From Planctomycetota bacterium (GTDB lineage: Bacteria > Planctomycetota > Planctomycetia > Pirellulales > Lacipirellulaceae): a stretch of 8,136 nucleotides of DNA. A model generated the notes under the pieces. That model searched no databases, was not told the origin of the DNA, and was given only the letters and a program-made list of their open reading frames with translations. Both the position numbers and the translations under genes were made by a program. Positions 1 through 6,478 of the stretch are shown here, in pieces (the stretch's first letter is position 1; each line of letters starts with the position of its first letter). The DNA is taken from positions 1 to 8,136 of the forward strand of contig JAJDEE010000512.1 in the NCBI GenBank assembly GCA_029259975.1. The letters run 5' to 3'.

Positions 1-1154
1 TATTGCATGATCTGGGCAAAGGGTTTGAGGAAGATCACTGCGAAGTCGGCAAACGTATTGCCGAAGAGACCACCGAGCTACTGAAGCTTGACGAGCCGGC
101 CGCTAGCGATGTCACGTTTTTAGTGCATCAGCATTTAGTGATGGCCCACCTCACGTTTCGGCGCGACACGAGCGACGAACAACTGATTCAGAGTTTTGCC
201 AACGACGTTGGCAGCGCCGATCGGCTACGCATGCTGTTCGTCTTGACGTGTGCCGATCTGGCTGCGGTCGGGCCAGGTGTGCTGAATGATTGGAAAGTCG
301 ACCTGTTGGCAGACGTCTATGCGAGGGCGACTCAAAGCTTGCAACCGAGCGACGAGGCAACGACGCACGAGACAAAGCTCGCGTTGTATCGCGAGGCTGT
401 TCTTGCTGGCCTGACTCCGGCGCAGCGTTTGGCTCCTTGGTTCCGCCAACAAATCGAAGCACTGCCCACCAGTTTTTTGGCCAGCTCCGAGGTTTCTGCG
501 GTTGTGGAAGCGTTGCAACGCTTCCATCGGCTCAAAGAAGGCGCAGCCGACGCTTGGTGTGTTTACTTACCTGAGACCAAAACTCTGGAGATTACCGCCG
601 CCGTAAGCTGTGGCTCGGGTCGAGGAGGTTTTTCTAGCATGGCAGGGGCACTCTCTAGCGCTGGCATGCAGATTCACTCAGCAGGGACCGACTTGCTAGC
701 CGAAGGGCTGTTGATGTTGCGCTACGTTGTTACCGATCCGGCCAGCCCCAAGGGCACGTCTGCACAGCGACAAGAAGAAGTTTGCCAAGCATTGATTGCA
801 GCCGTCGGCTCGGACAAACCGCCAAAGTTTCCAAGCTTTTGGGGAGCCGAGCAAGCAGAAGCCTCGATTCAGCTTTCGGCACTGCCCAACGAGGTGCGGA
901 TTGATACCGAGATTTCAGACAAGTTTACAATCGTCGAGGTGTTTACTTTCGACCGCCGTGGGCTACTCTACAAAATAGCGAGCAAACTGCACGACCTGAA
1001 GCTGGTAATCTCGCACGCCAAAATTGGCACGTATCTCGATCAGGTGGTCGACGTGTTTTATGTGACCGACCGCGCTCGCAAGAAGGTTCTCGATCAGCAG
1101 CGGCTCGACGAACTGCGTGAAGAGTTGCTAGAGGTGATCCGATTGAAAAAATAG
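1..1154 (+). CDS. glnD: [Protein-PII] uridylyltransferase / uridylyl-removing enzyme, C-terminal part (5' end outside window)
   Basis: Bifunctional nitrogen sensor that in known GlnD proteins uridylylates PII when nitrogen is short and removes UMP when glutamine is high; cytoplasmic. Only the last ~383 residues are present; the frame is open at the left edge, so the nucleotidyltransferase domain lies upstream. The visible part begins inside the HD domain at LHDLGKG, whose H-D pair is the metal-binding signature, followed by DHCEVG. It continues through a GlnD-typical stretch (VHQHLVMAHLTFRRD, about residues 41-55; LTCADLAAVGP, about 81-91). Two ACT domains follow: the first around residues 194-245, the second around 308-375 with FDRRGLLYKIA and VVDVFYVTD. 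These normally bind glutamine. The order HD-ACT-ACT and the tail length match GlnD and exclude RelA/SpoT. The TTG at position 3 is not a real start. The gene ends at TAG 1152-1154 with no convincing terminator after it. Confidence 0.93.
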   Translation, partial: LHDLGKGFEEDHCEVGKRIAEETTELLKLDEPAASDVTFLVHQHLVMAHLTFRRDTSDEQLIQSFANDVGSADRLRMLFVLTCADLAAVGPGVLNDWKVDLLADVYARATQSLQPSDEATTHETKLALYREAVLAGLTPAQRLAPWFRQQIEALPTSFLASSEVSAVVEALQRFHRLKEGAADAWCVYLPETKTLEITAAVSCGSGRGGFSSMAGALSSAGMQIHSAGTDLLAEGLLMLRYVVTDPASPKGTSAQRQEEVCQALIAAVGSDKPPKFPSFWGAEQAEASIQLSALPNEVRIDTEISDKFTIVEVFTFDRRGLLYKIASKLHDLKLVISHAKIGTYLDQVVDVFYVTDRARKKVLDQQRLDELREELLEVIRLKK

Positions 1155-1155
1155 C

Positions 1156-1402
1156 TCAAGCTGAAAACAGACAAGGAATTTCGCCACAAATGAAGTGAAC
1201 CACAACGACACGCATTTTTTCGCGTTGTTCAGGCGAAATTGACTCGTAGAGCAACTTGACGAGCGATTCCGAATTCTGCGACTGACTAGCCGCCTGTTCG
1301 GCTGCGGCAATTGGCAGAGCTGGCCTGCAGCTGGCGACTCCCGCCGCCAGGGTTGAGCGGCCAACATGCTCCAAACTGCGAAAGTCGCCCTTGGTATTTC
1401 AC
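1156..1402 (-). pseudogene. Remnant of the 5' end of an exported-protein gene (DUF3500-like start)
   Basis: On the minus strand a reading frame runs from about 1398 to a stop at 1156-1158. It reads NTKGDFRSLEHVGRSTLAAG, then a signal-like Ala-rich stretch, then LVKLLYESISPEQREK. The first part resembles the leader of planctomycete Tat-exported proteins (R-R-D-F-L..VGRSTLAAG). The second resembles the start of the mature region of DUF3500 proteins as I remember that family. After EQREK the frame turns into unrelated residues and stops about 15 codons later, whereas the family should run for hundreds of residues. Upstream, a GTG (complement of 1400-1402) is followed by AAATACC; removing one A would put GTG in frame with N-T-K, so a one-base insertion may have separated the start from the frame. 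The twin arginines are absent (K-G instead). It abuts the glnD stop on the opposite strand. It could be chance; the family name is tentative. Confidence 0.35.
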
Positions 1403-1471
1403 CGCGTAAGACTAAACTTACGGATATCAAGGCATTCCACATCCACCCCGCGTTCAACCTGGTTTCGCGTC

Positions 1472-2482
1472 ATGCCCACAGAGTCTAATAAACGCTTTGG
1501 TTCCGGCAGGCAGTCTGCTGCCGATAGCTTTCCTCAAATCGATGCCGTAGAGACCGATCGAGAGCTGTCCAAGTATTATTCCAACAACTCCAATCGCTAC
1601 ACCGATTTTGTACCGCTAGGGCAAGGCGGCTCGGCCGTCTTGCAAACGTGTCGCGACTCAAACCTGGGGCGCACCGTGGTAATGAAAGTTTTGCATAAGC
1701 AGCTAGCAAAACACGAACACATGCGGGCACGTTTTTTGCGAGAAGCTCGCGTGACGGCCCAGCTTCAACACCCGAATACGGTGCCCGTTTACGAAGTAGG
1801 CTTCGATCTAGAGGGGCGGCTGTATTTCACCATGAAAAAAGTCGAAGGCGAAACCCTCCGCGACATTCTCGAGCAGCAAGTACTGGGCGACTTGCCAGCG
1901 ATCGAAACCTACAACCTCGACCGACTGCTAGGCGTCGTGATTCAGGTTTGCAACGCCTTGGCGTATGCCCACGCTCACGGAGTGGTACACCGCGACGTGA
2001 AACCCGAGAACATACTGATCGGCACGTTTGGCGAGGTGATACTACTCGATTGGGGTGTCGCCAAAGTTTGGGCGATGGACGACGAAGTCGAACAGGCGGA
2101 GATCGCCTACCAAGAGCTTACCGACGTGGGGCAACGCCCCGGCACGCCGCTTTATATGTCTCCCGAGCAAGTCCGTGGCGGGAGCGAGATCGATGCACGC
2201 ACCGATGTCTACAGCATCGGTGTTGTACTTTACGAAATTCTCACACTCAAAGAACCGCTGCGCGGCGAACGAATTCAAGAGACCTTCGAGATGATCGTCA
2301 AAGAAGACCCGATCCCGCCAGAACAACGTGCCCCCAATCGTCAGATCCCGCGCCCCTTAGCCGCCATCGCGATGAAAGCCTTGAAAAAAGGTCCCCAAGA
2401 CCGTTTTCAAACGATGCCAGAGATTATCGACGCACTGCGCGACTTCCGCAGCCGGGCATTGCAGTCGTTGACGGAGCACTAG
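1472..2482 (+). CDS. Soluble eukaryotic-like Ser/Thr protein kinase (DWG type), kinase domain only
   Basis: Cytoplasmic Hanks-type kinase expected to transfer phosphate from ATP to Ser/Thr of unknown targets. The kinase domain fills residues ~43-326 of 336. Visible motifs: glycine loop LGQGGSAV (49-56), ATP-binding Lys72 in VVMK, helix-C Glu91 in FLREAR, catalytic loop HRDVKPEN (173-180, Asp175), metal-binding DWG (193-195) in place of DFG, activation segment GTPLYMSPEQ with SPE 230-232, Asp246 in TDVYSIG, and Arg311. All catalytic residues are present, so it should be active. The DWG form with GEV before it is frequent in planctomycete kinases. There is no transmembrane helix, TPR, WD40 or PASTA region, unlike most relatives, which are much longer. 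The N-terminal 42 residues are polar and hydroxyl-rich. I chose ATG 1472; a TTG at 1391 would add 27 residues of non-conserved Arg/Ser-rich sequence that overlaps the minus-strand remnant. Neither start has a good ribosome site. A DUF4404-type gene follows after 87 bases. Confidence 0.93.
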   Translation: MPTESNKRFGSGRQSAADSFPQIDAVETDRELSKYYSNNSNRYTDFVPLGQGGSAVLQTCRDSNLGRTVVMKVLHKQLAKHEHMRARFLREARVTAQLQHPNTVPVYEVGFDLEGRLYFTMKKVEGETLRDILEQQVLGDLPAIETYNLDRLLGVVIQVCNALAYAHAHGVVHRDVKPENILIGTFGEVILLDWGVAKVWAMDDEVEQAEIAYQELTDVGQRPGTPLYMSPEQVRGGSEIDARTDVYSIGVVLYEILTLKEPLRGERIQETFEMIVKEDPIPPEQRAPNRQIPRPLAAIAMKALKKGPQDRFQTMPEIIDALRDFRSRALQSLTEH

Positions 2483-2569
2483 CCGTCGCGGACCGAGAAG
2501 GAATACAATGGAGAGCAGGAGAGAACACACCGGCTCGTTTTTACCCTGGCATTGCGCGGAGTCACCACC

Positions 2570-2833
2570 ATGAATCCCACCGAATTACAAAAAACACTCG
2601 AAACACTTCATGCTGAATTGAACAGTGCGGAGAGTGTCGACGAGGCGACGCGGGCGAAATTGGTTGCTTTGGCTGAAGACATCAAACGGCTGTCGGAGCA
2701 AAAGACGGCCGACGGGGTCGAGCCGCTGACAGAGCAAGTGCAGGATTTGCTGCTGAAATTCGAGACCGATCATCCGCAACTGACGACAGCACTGAATCAG
2801 GTGTCTGCGGCGCTAGCAAATCTGGGGATCTGA
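2570..2833 (+). CDS. Small DUF4404-type helical protein
   Basis: An 87-residue cytoplasmic protein with no signal peptide, cysteine or membrane segment. Two helical halves are separated by a polar linker (about residues 43-52). The first half (ELQKTLETLHAEL, then DEATRAKLVALAEDIKRL) and second half (LTEQVQDLLLKFETDHPQL, then the ending ALANLGI) match the pattern I know for DUF4404: a short alpha-helical protein with a conserved F-E-x-x-H-P-x-L core and a C-terminal L-x-x-x-G-I. The function of that family is unknown. ATG 2570 is preferred over the in-frame TTG at 2552, because conservation begins around N-P-T-E-L; the upstream GCGCGGA is only a weak ribosome site. It lies 87 bases after the soluble kinase and 112 bases before the Tyr/Pro-rich gene, all on the same strand, so co-transcription with the kinase is possible but unproven. 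It has several Thr/Ser residues and could be a kinase substrate; that is a guess. Confidence 0.8.
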   Translation: MNPTELQKTLETLHAELNSAESVDEATRAKLVALAEDIKRLSEQKTADGVEPLTEQVQDLLLKFETDHPQLTTALNQVSAALANLGI

Positions 2834-2932
2834 GGGACTAGTTGCGTCAGTTCACTGGGCGTGAGATACTAGAGCGGCTGGTCGCACACATTGATGAGGC
2901 CAAAGCATGTTGACAATTCTCAGAAGTTCGCC

Positions 2933-2937
2933 GGAGG
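2933..2937 (+). promoter_or_regulatory. Shine-Dalgarno site GGAGG deciding the start at 2946
   Basis: GGAGG lies 8 bases before ATG 2946 and is the only canonical ribosome-binding site in front of any start in this window. It settles the start of the Tyr/Pro-rich protein over the in-frame ATG at 2907, and suggests this small exported protein is translated more strongly than its neighbours. Confidence 0.7.
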
Positions 2938-2945
2938 TTGGTACG

Positions 2946-3272
2946 ATGAAAAAAATTGCTTTGTTACTGTTGGTAGTCGTGTTGTGGGCGGTGAACGATT
3001 CGCAGGTCGAGGCTCAAGTGGGTTATGTGACCTACTACCAGCCGGTGACCGTCTATCGGCCGGCACCCGTTTACTATTCGAGCTACTACACACCCGCGCC
3101 GGCTGTCATTGCCCCCGCGCGGGCTGTTGTCGCGATGCCCGCTCCTGTTTATCAGCCGGTCACTCGCGTTCGCACACGCTATCGTCCAATTTTGGGCGGC
3201 ACCGTCACACGGGTTCGCCGTGGCTATGCCCCCGCTTACTACGCACCAGCACGGGTAGTTTATACGTATTGA
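2946..3272 (+). CDS. Small secreted Tyr/Pro/Arg-rich protein
   Basis: A 108-residue exported protein of unknown function. Residues 1-23 form a clear Sec signal peptide: MKK, a hydrophobic core (IALLLLVVVLWAV), and a cleavage site likely after VEA (21-23), leaving Gln24 first. The mature part is low in complexity: by my count 15 Tyr, 12 Pro and 10 Arg in 85 residues, no Asp, Glu, Lys or Cys. It is therefore strongly basic. Imperfect motifs recur: YQPV (31-34, 69-72), PAPVY (39-43, 65-69), YYxPA (98-102), and TRVR (73-76, 88-91). Similar short Tyr/Pro-rich exported proteins are frequent in planctomycetes, usually annotated as hypothetical; a role in the cell envelope or matrix, perhaps through Tyr cross-linking or adhesion, is inference. 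ATG 2946 is chosen because a strong GGAGG (2933-2937) sits 8 bases upstream and the signal peptide starts there; ATG 2907 would add 13 residues before the leader. Confidence 0.8.
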   Translation: MKKIALLLLVVVLWAVNDSQVEAQVGYVTYYQPVTVYRPAPVYYSSYYTPAPAVIAPARAVVAMPAPVYQPVTRVRTRYRPILGGTVTRVRRGYAPAYYAPARVVYTY

Positions 3273-3339
3273 GGATTGAGGCGTGAGAGAGTCGTGAAAA
3301 TTGTATCCTGTTTAGCGTCAAATAACTCGCGCCTCGAAA

Positions 3340-6093
3340 ATGGCTGAGCTGAAAACGTTCTTGTTCACCGACATCTGTCGGAGCGTCGATCTCAAGAATG
3401 AGATGGTCGGCCGGAGCGTGACCGAACGCGACATGGCGTTCATCGAAAGCATCCTCACACCTCACCGCGAGCGAATCGAGGCCCACCTCGAAGAGCAAGG
3501 CGGACGGGTCGTTTCGACGGCAGGTGACGGACATTTTTTGGTCTTTGGCAGTACCATTCTCGCCGCGCAGTGGGCAGTCGACGTGCAGCGCGACCATCGC
3601 GAAAACCCGATCGTCACACCCGACGACGGCCAAGTCGAAGTTCGCATCAGCGTTCACGTCGGCGTGCCACAGGCCGATCCGGCCGACGACAGCAATTTTG
3701 TTGGCAAAAGTGTCGACTACGCTTCGCGTTTGAACGACTACGCCACCGGCGAACAGATACTTGTTTCCCGAAGCGTTATGGCGATTCTCGACGACATCGG
3801 ACTCGAAGACATTTCATTTCACTTGCACGGGCGGCGCCATCTAAAAGGCATCGGGCGTGTCGAGGTACACGAGCTACTCTACGACGATCACGGCCCCCGC
3901 GCGCTGCGGCAACAGCCAGCCAGCCACTCCGACCGCGAGTGGACCGTTATTCCTACAGTCGGATTCGAGGGCGATGCCAGCGACACGCATCCGCGCGGCA
4001 TCTCGGGAACCGAAACCCTACTAACTACGCCACATGAACTCAGGCGTATCGGCAATTACCAACTCGAAGAAGTGCTCGGCAGCGGTGGCATGGGCGATGT
4101 TTACAAGGGTAGGCACAGCCAGTTTGACCGTGTGCGCGCGATCAAAGTCATCAAGCCACAGTTTGTTGCTGCGGGCAATCAAGACGTGATCCGCCGGTTC
4201 TACCAAGAGATCAAAGCAGTCGGTGCGCTGGTACACAAGAATATCGTGGTAGCGATCGATTCGTCAGCGCCGACCGATCGAATGCACTACTTGGTGATGG
4301 AATATATCGACGGCGTCGCACTCAACGACTTGGTCGACCAACACGGCCCCTTGCCAGTCGCCGACGCGTGCGAAATCATCCGTCAAGCTGCCCGTGGTTT
4401 GCAGTATATTCATCGCAACGGCATGGTTCACCGCGATATCAAGCCGTCCAACTTGATGCTGACATTGGTCAACCACGAGGACCTGGCAACCGATTCGACG
4501 CAAACGCACGAAACAGACGAGTTGCACGGGGTGGTAAAAATTCTCGACTTGGGACTGGCACTGCTTTCCGAAGAAAAGCACGACCGGCTCACGCGCTACG
4601 ATAACAAAGCGATGGGCACTGGCATGTACATGTCGCCCGAGCAGTGGAAAACAACCAGCGTCGACATTCGAGCCGATATCTACAGCCTCGGCTGCACGCT
4701 TTATCATATACTGTCAGGTCACCCGCCGTTCGCCGACTCGGACCTACGACCCGAGAAAGCACACGAAAAATCGCGTATCCCGCCGATCCGCACTGGGCCG
4801 CAAATTCCGCGCAAGTTGTGGGATGTCTTGCGAAAGATGTTAGCCAAACGCCCCGAAGATCGTTACGCCACGCCTGCAGAAGTGGCGGCAGAGCTGGCAC
4901 CGTTTGCCGAGAGCAGCGGCTTGACCGACTTAGTGCAGGGCTACATCGATCCCGACGAAAGTGGCGGCACGGTTCGGCATACGAGGATTGACTCGGGCGC
5001 CCGCGTTGACACGTGGTTTTCTGGCGGCAGTGGATTGTATCCTGACCGACGCTGGTTTTTGGGTACTGGACTGCCGCTGCTGGTGGCGGCGCTGGGCATC
5101 GCCTTTTTGCTATGGTCTTCCAATCGCAACCAACAGGCGACCATCAATAAATCGCGTCAGCAAGCGAAAAACACTTTGCCGGCATTCGCTGAGATCGTAG
5201 CTCGGGAAGATGTCGGTGGAGAATTGACCGAGCGTTTTCGTATTTTGCAGGCGGCGGCTGCTGAACCGGAATTGCTGGCAATGATCGAACGGTTTGACCC
5301 CGCAGCGGCTCGCCAGCAATTAGCCAAACATGAACTACAATCCTGGATTCGCAAGCATCGACTCGACAACATTGATGACGCTAACTCGGACAGCTGGTTT
5401 CTTAACGATCAAATCGGTGTACAAATTGCACGGCATCCGCTCATCGATAGCAAAACAGACGCGGTTGTGGACAGCTTTTTGGAGTCGTATGCCTATCGCA
5501 ATTATTTCCATGGCGAAAAACGCGATCGTCCTCGTGACGAAGTGGCAGATCTGCACCCTATCACCGGGCCAAATCTCTCGGCCGTTTATATCAGCAGCAC
5601 GACCCACAAACTGAAAGTCGCGCTCACGGTACCTGTCTGGAACAAGCCTGACGCGGGGCAAGAGCCAAGTGTAGTGGCCGTGTTGTCGATGTCTGTCGAT
5701 TTGGAAGCGTTTGAAGTGCTCAGCCCCAAAAAGAAGCAAGGCAAGGACATTATCATCGCCGACCTACGCGACGATTATTTGGAAACAGACCCCACCAACC
5801 CCAAGCAAAAAATTAGACGTCACGGCATGATTTTGCAGCACCCGCTACGCGCAAACTGGAAAGACGTGCAGCAGAAGCCGAGGCTCACCGACGAAGTTCT
5901 CCGAACAATGCAACAGCAACCAAGCGGTTTCGTGAGCGACTACCACGACCCACTTTCTCGCGATCCACTGGCGAAGTTTTGGGGAGCGTACGAGTCGGTA
6001 AAATACGAGATCACCGATCCACAGTCGGGCAAGCGTTCCACGGTGTCTTCTGGTTGGGTGGTGTTAGCGCAGGTGCAAGCGATTGACTTCTAG
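3340..6093 (+). CDS. Membrane receptor fusing class III nucleotidyl cyclase domain, Ser/Thr kinase and dCache-like sensor
   Basis: A 917-residue signalling receptor. Residues ~4-180 form a class III cyclase homology domain: first metal Asp11 in FTDI, second metal Asp63 in AGDG, Arg130 in SVDYASRL. The usual base-recognition Lys is Ser59, and the usual D..(6)..N pair is Asn119/Asp126, so activity is uncertain. A polar linker (~185-232) follows. The kinase domain (~238-521) has LGSGGMGDV (246-254), Lys269 in AIK, Glu290, HRDIKPSN (364-371, Asp366), DLG (403-405) in place of DFG, MGTGMYMSPE (425-434), and looks active. About 20 extra polar residues (~376-397) sit between the catalytic loop and DLG. 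One transmembrane helix (~573-592) follows an Arg pair. Residues ~593-917 resemble a dCache ligand-binding domain: long leading helix, YAYRNYFHG (717-725), LKVALTVPVW (758-767), VVAVLSMSVDLEAF. The protein ends outside the membrane without a second helix. ATG 3340 starts directly at the cyclase domain; no clear ribosome site. Ligand and kinase targets are unknown. Confidence 0.9.
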   Translation: MAELKTFLFTDICRSVDLKNEMVGRSVTERDMAFIESILTPHRERIEAHLEEQGGRVVSTAGDGHFLVFGSTILAAQWAVDVQRDHRENPIVTPDDGQVEVRISVHVGVPQADPADDSNFVGKSVDYASRLNDYATGEQILVSRSVMAILDDIGLEDISFHLHGRRHLKGIGRVEVHELLYDDHGPRALRQQPASHSDREWTVIPTVGFEGDASDTHPRGISGTETLLTTPHELRRIGNYQLEEVLGSGGMGDVYKGRHSQFDRVRAIKVIKPQFVAAGNQDVIRRFYQEIKAVGALVHKNIVVAIDSSAPTDRMHYLVMEYIDGVALNDLVDQHGPLPVADACEIIRQAARGLQYIHRNGMVHRDIKPSNLMLTLVNHEDLATDSTQTHETDELHGVVKILDLGLALLSEEKHDRLTRYDNKAMGTGMYMSPEQWKTTSVDIRADIYSLGCTLYHILSGHPPFADSDLRPEKAHEKSRIPPIRTGPQIPRKLWDVLRKMLAKRPEDRYATPAEVAAELAPFAESSGLTDLVQGYIDPDESGGTVRHTRIDSGARVDTWFSGGSGLYPDRRWFLGTGLPLLVAALGIAFLLWSSNRNQQATINKSRQQAKNTLPAFAEIVAREDVGGELTERFRILQAAAAEPELLAMIERFDPAAARQQLAKHELQSWIRKHRLDNIDDANSDSWFLNDQIGVQIARHPLIDSKTDAVVDSFLESYAYRNYFHGEKRDRPRDEVADLHPITGPNLSAVYISSTTHKLKVALTVPVWNKPDAGQEPSVVAVLSMSVDLEAFEVLSPKKKQGKDIIIADLRDDYLETDPTNPKQKIRRHGMILQHPLRANWKDVQQKPRLTDEVLRTMQQQPSGFVSDYHDPLSRDPLAKFWGAYESVKYEITDPQSGKRSTVSSGWVVLAQVQAIDF

Positions 6094-6143
6094 TGCAAGC
6101 CGCACACTAGGAAACGGCTCAAAAACAACCTCGACATTTTGAG
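6090..6143 (+). terminator. Two tandem inverted repeats at the end of the receptor gene
   Basis: CTAGTG (6090-6095) and CACTAG (6105-6110) form a 6-bp stem with a 9-base loop that includes the stop codon. CTCAAAA (6118-6124) and TTTTGAG (6137-6143) form a 7-bp stem with a 12-base loop. No U-run follows either stem, so intrinsic termination is doubtful; they may instead protect the 3' end of the mRNA or have no role. Confidence 0.3.
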
Positions 6144-6478
6144 TGAGGCGATGAGTGACTTGGCATCCACGCCGAAAGGGTACTAGGCAGATTGCCAAAT
6201 AGGGTGTCAGGTAGAGCAGCCCCCAGAAACACGGGCAAAAGCAAGCTCAGGCATGCAGATATACGCTGCTAAGAAGGCTAAACCGCTTGGCAGCGGCAAT
6301 CGCTAACTAGCGTCGGACGATGAAGCCGACGCGTTTTCGCAAATTCCGTAAAGTGCGTCGGTCTCTTGTATCTGTGCAGTTTAGCGGCCTTCGGTTTTGC
6401 GGTCGGGTGATGCAACCTCACGCAGCTGGCAAACGTCCTAATTCGCCGCAGTCTCTGTATGCCGGGGTGTGCCAAGTG
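6094..6478. other. Non-coding stretch between two convergent genes
   Basis: These 385 bases lie between the stop of the receptor gene and the stop of the beta-helix gene, which face each other. I see no credible gene: short frames here are basic, overlap one another, lack ribosome sites and match nothing I recognise. The visible structure is inverted repeats at both ends and in the middle (6090-6143, 6310-6361, and GGGTGT 6465-6470 with ACACCC 6487-6492). This fits a shared termination region, possibly with degraded sequence. Confidence 0.6.
6310..6337 (+). terminator. Probable intrinsic terminator for the receptor gene
   Basis: GCGTCGG (6310-6316) and CCGACGC (6326-6332) make a perfect 7-bp GC-rich stem with a 9-base loop, followed by GTTTT (6333-6337). 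On the plus strand this is a short intrinsic terminator about 220 bases past the receptor stop. On the minus strand the bases after the stem are not T-rich, so it should not act equally for the facing gene. A third copy of GCGTCGG at 6355-6361 can pair with the same middle arm. Confidence 0.45.

Noticed and set aside
1218..1238. TTTCGC/GCGAAA inverted repeat after glnD as its terminator.
   Set aside because: Only 6 bp, half A/T, no T-run after it on the plus strand, and it lies in what looks like former coding sequence.
1391..2482. DWG and missing C-terminal domains taken as signs of a pseudokinase or truncated gene.
   Set aside because: Lys72, Glu91, Asp175, Asn180 and Asp193 are all present, DWG is a common variant, and the frame ends cleanly just after the last kinase helix.
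1948..2616. Plus-strand 222-codon frame overlapping the soluble kinase gene.
   Set aside because: Extremely Arg-rich off-frame translation in GC-rich coding DNA; the kinase frame has all catalytic motifs and explains the region.
2910..2915. TTGACA hexamer upstream of the Tyr/Pro-rich gene as a -35 box.
   Set aside because: At 16-18 bases downstream there is only the GGAGG ribosome site and no -10 like hexamer, so no promoter can be supported.
2891..3286. Plus-strand 131-codon frame overlapping the Tyr/Pro-rich gene.
   Set aside because: The alternative frame has a signal peptide, strong ribosome site and repeat pattern; this one has none and is compositionally random.
3205..3657. Minus-strand 150-codon frame opposite the cyclase domain.
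   Set aside because: Antisense of well-conserved cyclase motifs; no start signals and no recognisable domain.
6278..6475. Minus-strand 65-codon frame downstream of the beta-helix gene.
   Set aside because: Arg/His-rich translation typical of an antisense frame; no ribosome site and overlaps the plus-strand frame in the same spacer.
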